Virus record (IMG/VR): IMGVR_UViG_3300031275_000002
Location: 1 to 22,754 of that record
Length of the DNA stretch: 22,754 bases
Origin: a virus
Reading direction: 5' to 3' (one strand)
Shown here: positions 21,313 through 22,754 of the stretch, piece after piece
Position numbering within the stretch: the first letter of the stretch is position 1
Layout: each line of letters opens with the position of its first letter
Made by a program: the position numbers and the translations under genes
Notes under the pieces: model-generated
What the model was told of the DNA's origin: nothing
The model's database searches: none
The model's input: the letters and a program-made list of their open reading frames with translations, nothing else

Positions 21313-21555
21313 ATGGGACACGAATATAATGAAGTAGATGCAATTCATGATTGCTCTAAACTCATAGAACTTTTGGAACAGTGGACAAGAGCCGAAATAA
21401 TGGCTCGGCTCGGGCATACGCCCCAAGTAACTATGCCTACGGATTGGTGCGGATATTGGCATGATAAGGTAGATTTGGAAGACAAAATAAGACAATTCAT
21501 TTTTGGTACAAGTGACTTAGTACAGTTAGCTAAACGTTTTAATCTTCCCATTTGA
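21313..21555 (+). CDS. 80-aa protein of unknown function
   Basis: ATG at 21313, two bases after the previous stop, with AAAAGGA eleven bases upstream. It is acidic and helical with two Cys and several Trp and His (HDCSKLIELLEQWTRAEIMA, PTDWCGYWHDKVDLEDKI). There is no membrane segment. No family was recognised. Confidence 0.65.
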   Translation: MGHEYNEVDAIHDCSKLIELLEQWTRAEIMARLGHTPQVTMPTDWCGYWHDKVDLEDKIRQFIFGTSDLVQLAKRFNLPI

Positions 21556-21567
21556 AAGGAAAATTAT

Positions 21568-21708
21568 ATGAAGTCTATAGTTCTCAAAGAATATCGTAAG
21601 TCAATTAAGTTTACTTGTAGGAAATGTGGCATTGCGGTAATGGCCAAAAAAGGAAGTCAATGTCATATCAAACGACTATGCTCCCGCCACGCCGCCGCAG
21701 ATCGGTGA
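21568..21708 (+). CDS. 46-aa zinc-knuckle-like basic protein
   Basis: ATG at 21568 with AAAGGA seven bases upstream. The sequence is basic, with a CRKC pair (residues 17-20), then C32, His33 and C38, and a final RLCSRHAAADR. This is a Cys/His set that could hold one zinc ion. It is the last gene of the rightward operon. A nucleic-acid-binding role is possible but not shown. Confidence 0.6.
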   Translation: MKSIVLKEYRKSIKFTCRKCGIAVMAKKGSQCHIKRLCSRHAAADR

Positions 21709-21786
21709 AATTCCATTCGCTCGACCAATAAATAATCTAAAGCAAAATCTCAGCTCGTTTTGTTCGCCTTTAACTAGCACTCGTAA

Positions 21787-21936
21787 GCATCGGACAAATT
21801 ATAAGCCGTAGAAAGATTGTTGTGTATTGGACAAATTATGGGGGTATTCCCTCCGCAAGGGGTCAATCCTTTATCGGACAAATTACAGTCCTATAATCCA
21901 TACAATCGTTATACCTAATAGCATCGGAAAAATTAC
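21787..21936. repeat. Four copies of an ATCGGACAAATTA-type repeat
   Basis: The copies are GCATCGGACAAATTATA (21787), TATTGGACAAATTATG (21825), TTATCGGACAAATTAC (21871) and GCATCGGAAAAATTAC (21921). Steps are 38, 46 and 50 bases. They share the GGAC core with the clusters near 15800 and 20390 but extend it by AAATTA. Two CCTCCGCAA words (21850, 21940) lie among them. Confidence 0.65.
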
Positions 21937-21954
21937 TATCCTCCGCAAATTCAT
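21883..21954 (-). CDS. Possible 23-aa membrane peptide after the metallophosphoesterase
   Basis: An ATG at 21954 lies 11 bases after the metallophosphoesterase stop, with GAGG nine bases upstream. The frame encodes a basic start and a single hydrophobic run (MNLRRIVIFPMLLGITIVWI) and ends at TAA 21883. It overlaps two copies of the intergenic repeat, so it may be chance. A similar micro-peptide gene is seen at 11425-11514. Confidence 0.3.
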   Translation of the reverse strand: MNLRRIVIFPMLLGITIVWIIGL

Positions 21955-21965
21955 CTGTCTCATCC

Positions 21966-22754
21966 TCACAATATGGGATATGACCTAATCTCAATTTTGG
22001 GGCTTATAAATGACCTCCCTTTTTCATGCTGCTCAAAAAAAGGCCATATCACTATCTTGCACGTCATAAAAGCGCGGGACGGGTAACAAGCCCCAGATTC
22101 ATACGATCCCCGTCCCTTCGCATGGCTCTCAATCCAACACCCGGGGTTAGCTGCAAATCTATGCCTCCATAACAAGCCTTCCGGCATTTTGCCTTTTCTC
22201 GGTATCATAGCTACAGGCTTTGGTGGCAATACACAAAATGTATGCGTATGCCCGCTCAAACATACGTCGGCGCACTCCCACTCCGAAAGCATAGTTTGTA
22301 GTTTAGTTGGTTCGGCTCCGGCTGCCCTACCACTACCATATCCGTGTCTCATATAAATTAAGCAGCTTGTAATTGATCTGCCTTCTCCACTTTTACGGAC
22401 AAATTTCAGACGCAAGATACACTCATCCGTAAGGTTTTCACACTCTAAAGCATTGCACAGTTCTGCCTGCACATCTGTATCGTGATATCTGCGGAGGGAT
22501 TTCTCGTGATTACCTTCTATTGCACCAATGATTGAATCTTTAATAGGCTTGAATATTTGCTCAACCCGTTTAATTTCCCGTTTGGGCAAATCAGATAGAG
22601 CTTCTTTTATTTCCTCTGGCGTTCCGGTAGCTACCCAATCGGCAATGTCAGAAAAATCAAATCGCTTCCTATCACTTGCACTTATAGCGTTGATAGCATC
22701 CCCCCCTAATACTACCAAAATATGTCTGTTTTCAAAAGTCTTCCGTCTTATGAC
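21966..22754 (-). CDS. Calcineurin-like metallophosphoesterase, N-terminus beyond the window
   Basis: At least 262 aa. The frame is open through the right edge. The TTG at 22718 is not a convincing start, because the 12 codons before it continue the fold (ENRHILVVLGGDAIN). Visible metal-binding motifs are GGDAIN, IEGNHEKSL, MRHGYGSG and SGHTHTF, which correspond to the GDxx, GNHE, H and GHxH motifs of the superfamily. The first motif (DxH) must lie outside the window. Members hydrolyse phosphomono- or diesters with a two-metal centre, and phage versions act on nucleic acids, nucleotides or end groups. The C-terminal part (RGSYESGACY and onwards) is not diagnostic. With the motifs intact, activity is likely, but the substrate is unknown. 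Confidence 0.85.
   Translation of the reverse strand, partial: VIRRKTFENRHILVVLGGDAINAISASDRKRFDFSDIADWVATGTPEEIKEALSDLPKREIKRVEQIFKPIKDSIIGAIEGNHEKSLRRYHDTDVQAELCNALECENLTDECILRLKFVRKSGEGRSITSCLIYMRHGYGSGRAAGAEPTKLQTMLSEWECADVCLSGHTHTFCVLPPKPVAMIPRKGKMPEGLLWRHRFAANPGCWIESHAKGRGSYESGACYPSRAFMTCKIVIWPFFEQHEKGRSFISPKIEIRSYPIL

Overview
The window reads as part of the genome of an uncultured tailed bacteriophage (Caudoviricetes). It carries a leftward (minus-strand) packaging and capsid block: large terminase, portal, scaffold and major capsid protein, followed by a beta-helix surface protein. Several DNA methyltransferases are interleaved, and a mixed-strand region of small early-type genes lies to the right. 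Strong AGGAG-type ribosome binding sites and recognisable sigma70-type promoters point to a bacterial host. Nothing in the sequence fixes the host, and no tRNA, rRNA, integrase, IS element or CRISPR array was seen.

Bases 1-14989 (all minus strand, transcribed right to left). The unit starts at a promoter whose -10 lies only 6 bases from the ATG at 14989. In order it encodes: two small unknown proteins; a degenerate HNH/AP2 protein with zinc ribbons; two further small proteins; an MT-A70 adenine methyltransferase; a 34-codon methyltransferase remnant; an HTH protein; a DUF4326 protein; a 29-aa membrane peptide; two unknown proteins whose genes overlap out of frame by 284 bases; the large terminase; two more methyltransferases; a small membrane protein; portal; scaffold; major capsid protein; and a beta-helix protein that runs off the left end. 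Genes are tightly packed, often with ATGA overlaps, as in a single late operon.

Bases 14990-16101 are a gene-free control region. It holds an array of the decamer TTTGACGAAA, a trinucleotide repeat next to a hairpin, and an array of TTATCGGAC sites. Both motifs recur together at 20354-20443, and TTATCGGAC with variants recurs at 21787-21936, always outside confident genes. They look like dispersed operator or origin sites of a phage-specific DNA-binding protein.

Bases 16102-17460 hold short plus-strand genes with individual sigma70-like promoters (one apparently leaderless), one converging zinc-ribbon gene, and terminators. Bases 17458-20024 (minus) hold a coiled-coil protein and a two-gene operon: a phage protein with four tandem zinc-binding units, then an M20/M28/M42-like metallopeptidase with its own C-terminal zinc ribbon. 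Bases 20561-21708 (plus) are a five-gene operon of small phage proteins behind a near-consensus promoter. A metallophosphoesterase enters from the right edge on the minus strand.

The most noteworthy points are the two intergenic motif families, with one copy inside the late-operon promoter spacer; the leaderless promoters; the over-represented word CCTCCGCA; the 284-base gene overlap; the collapsed methyltransferase; and the zinc-array/metallopeptidase gene pair.
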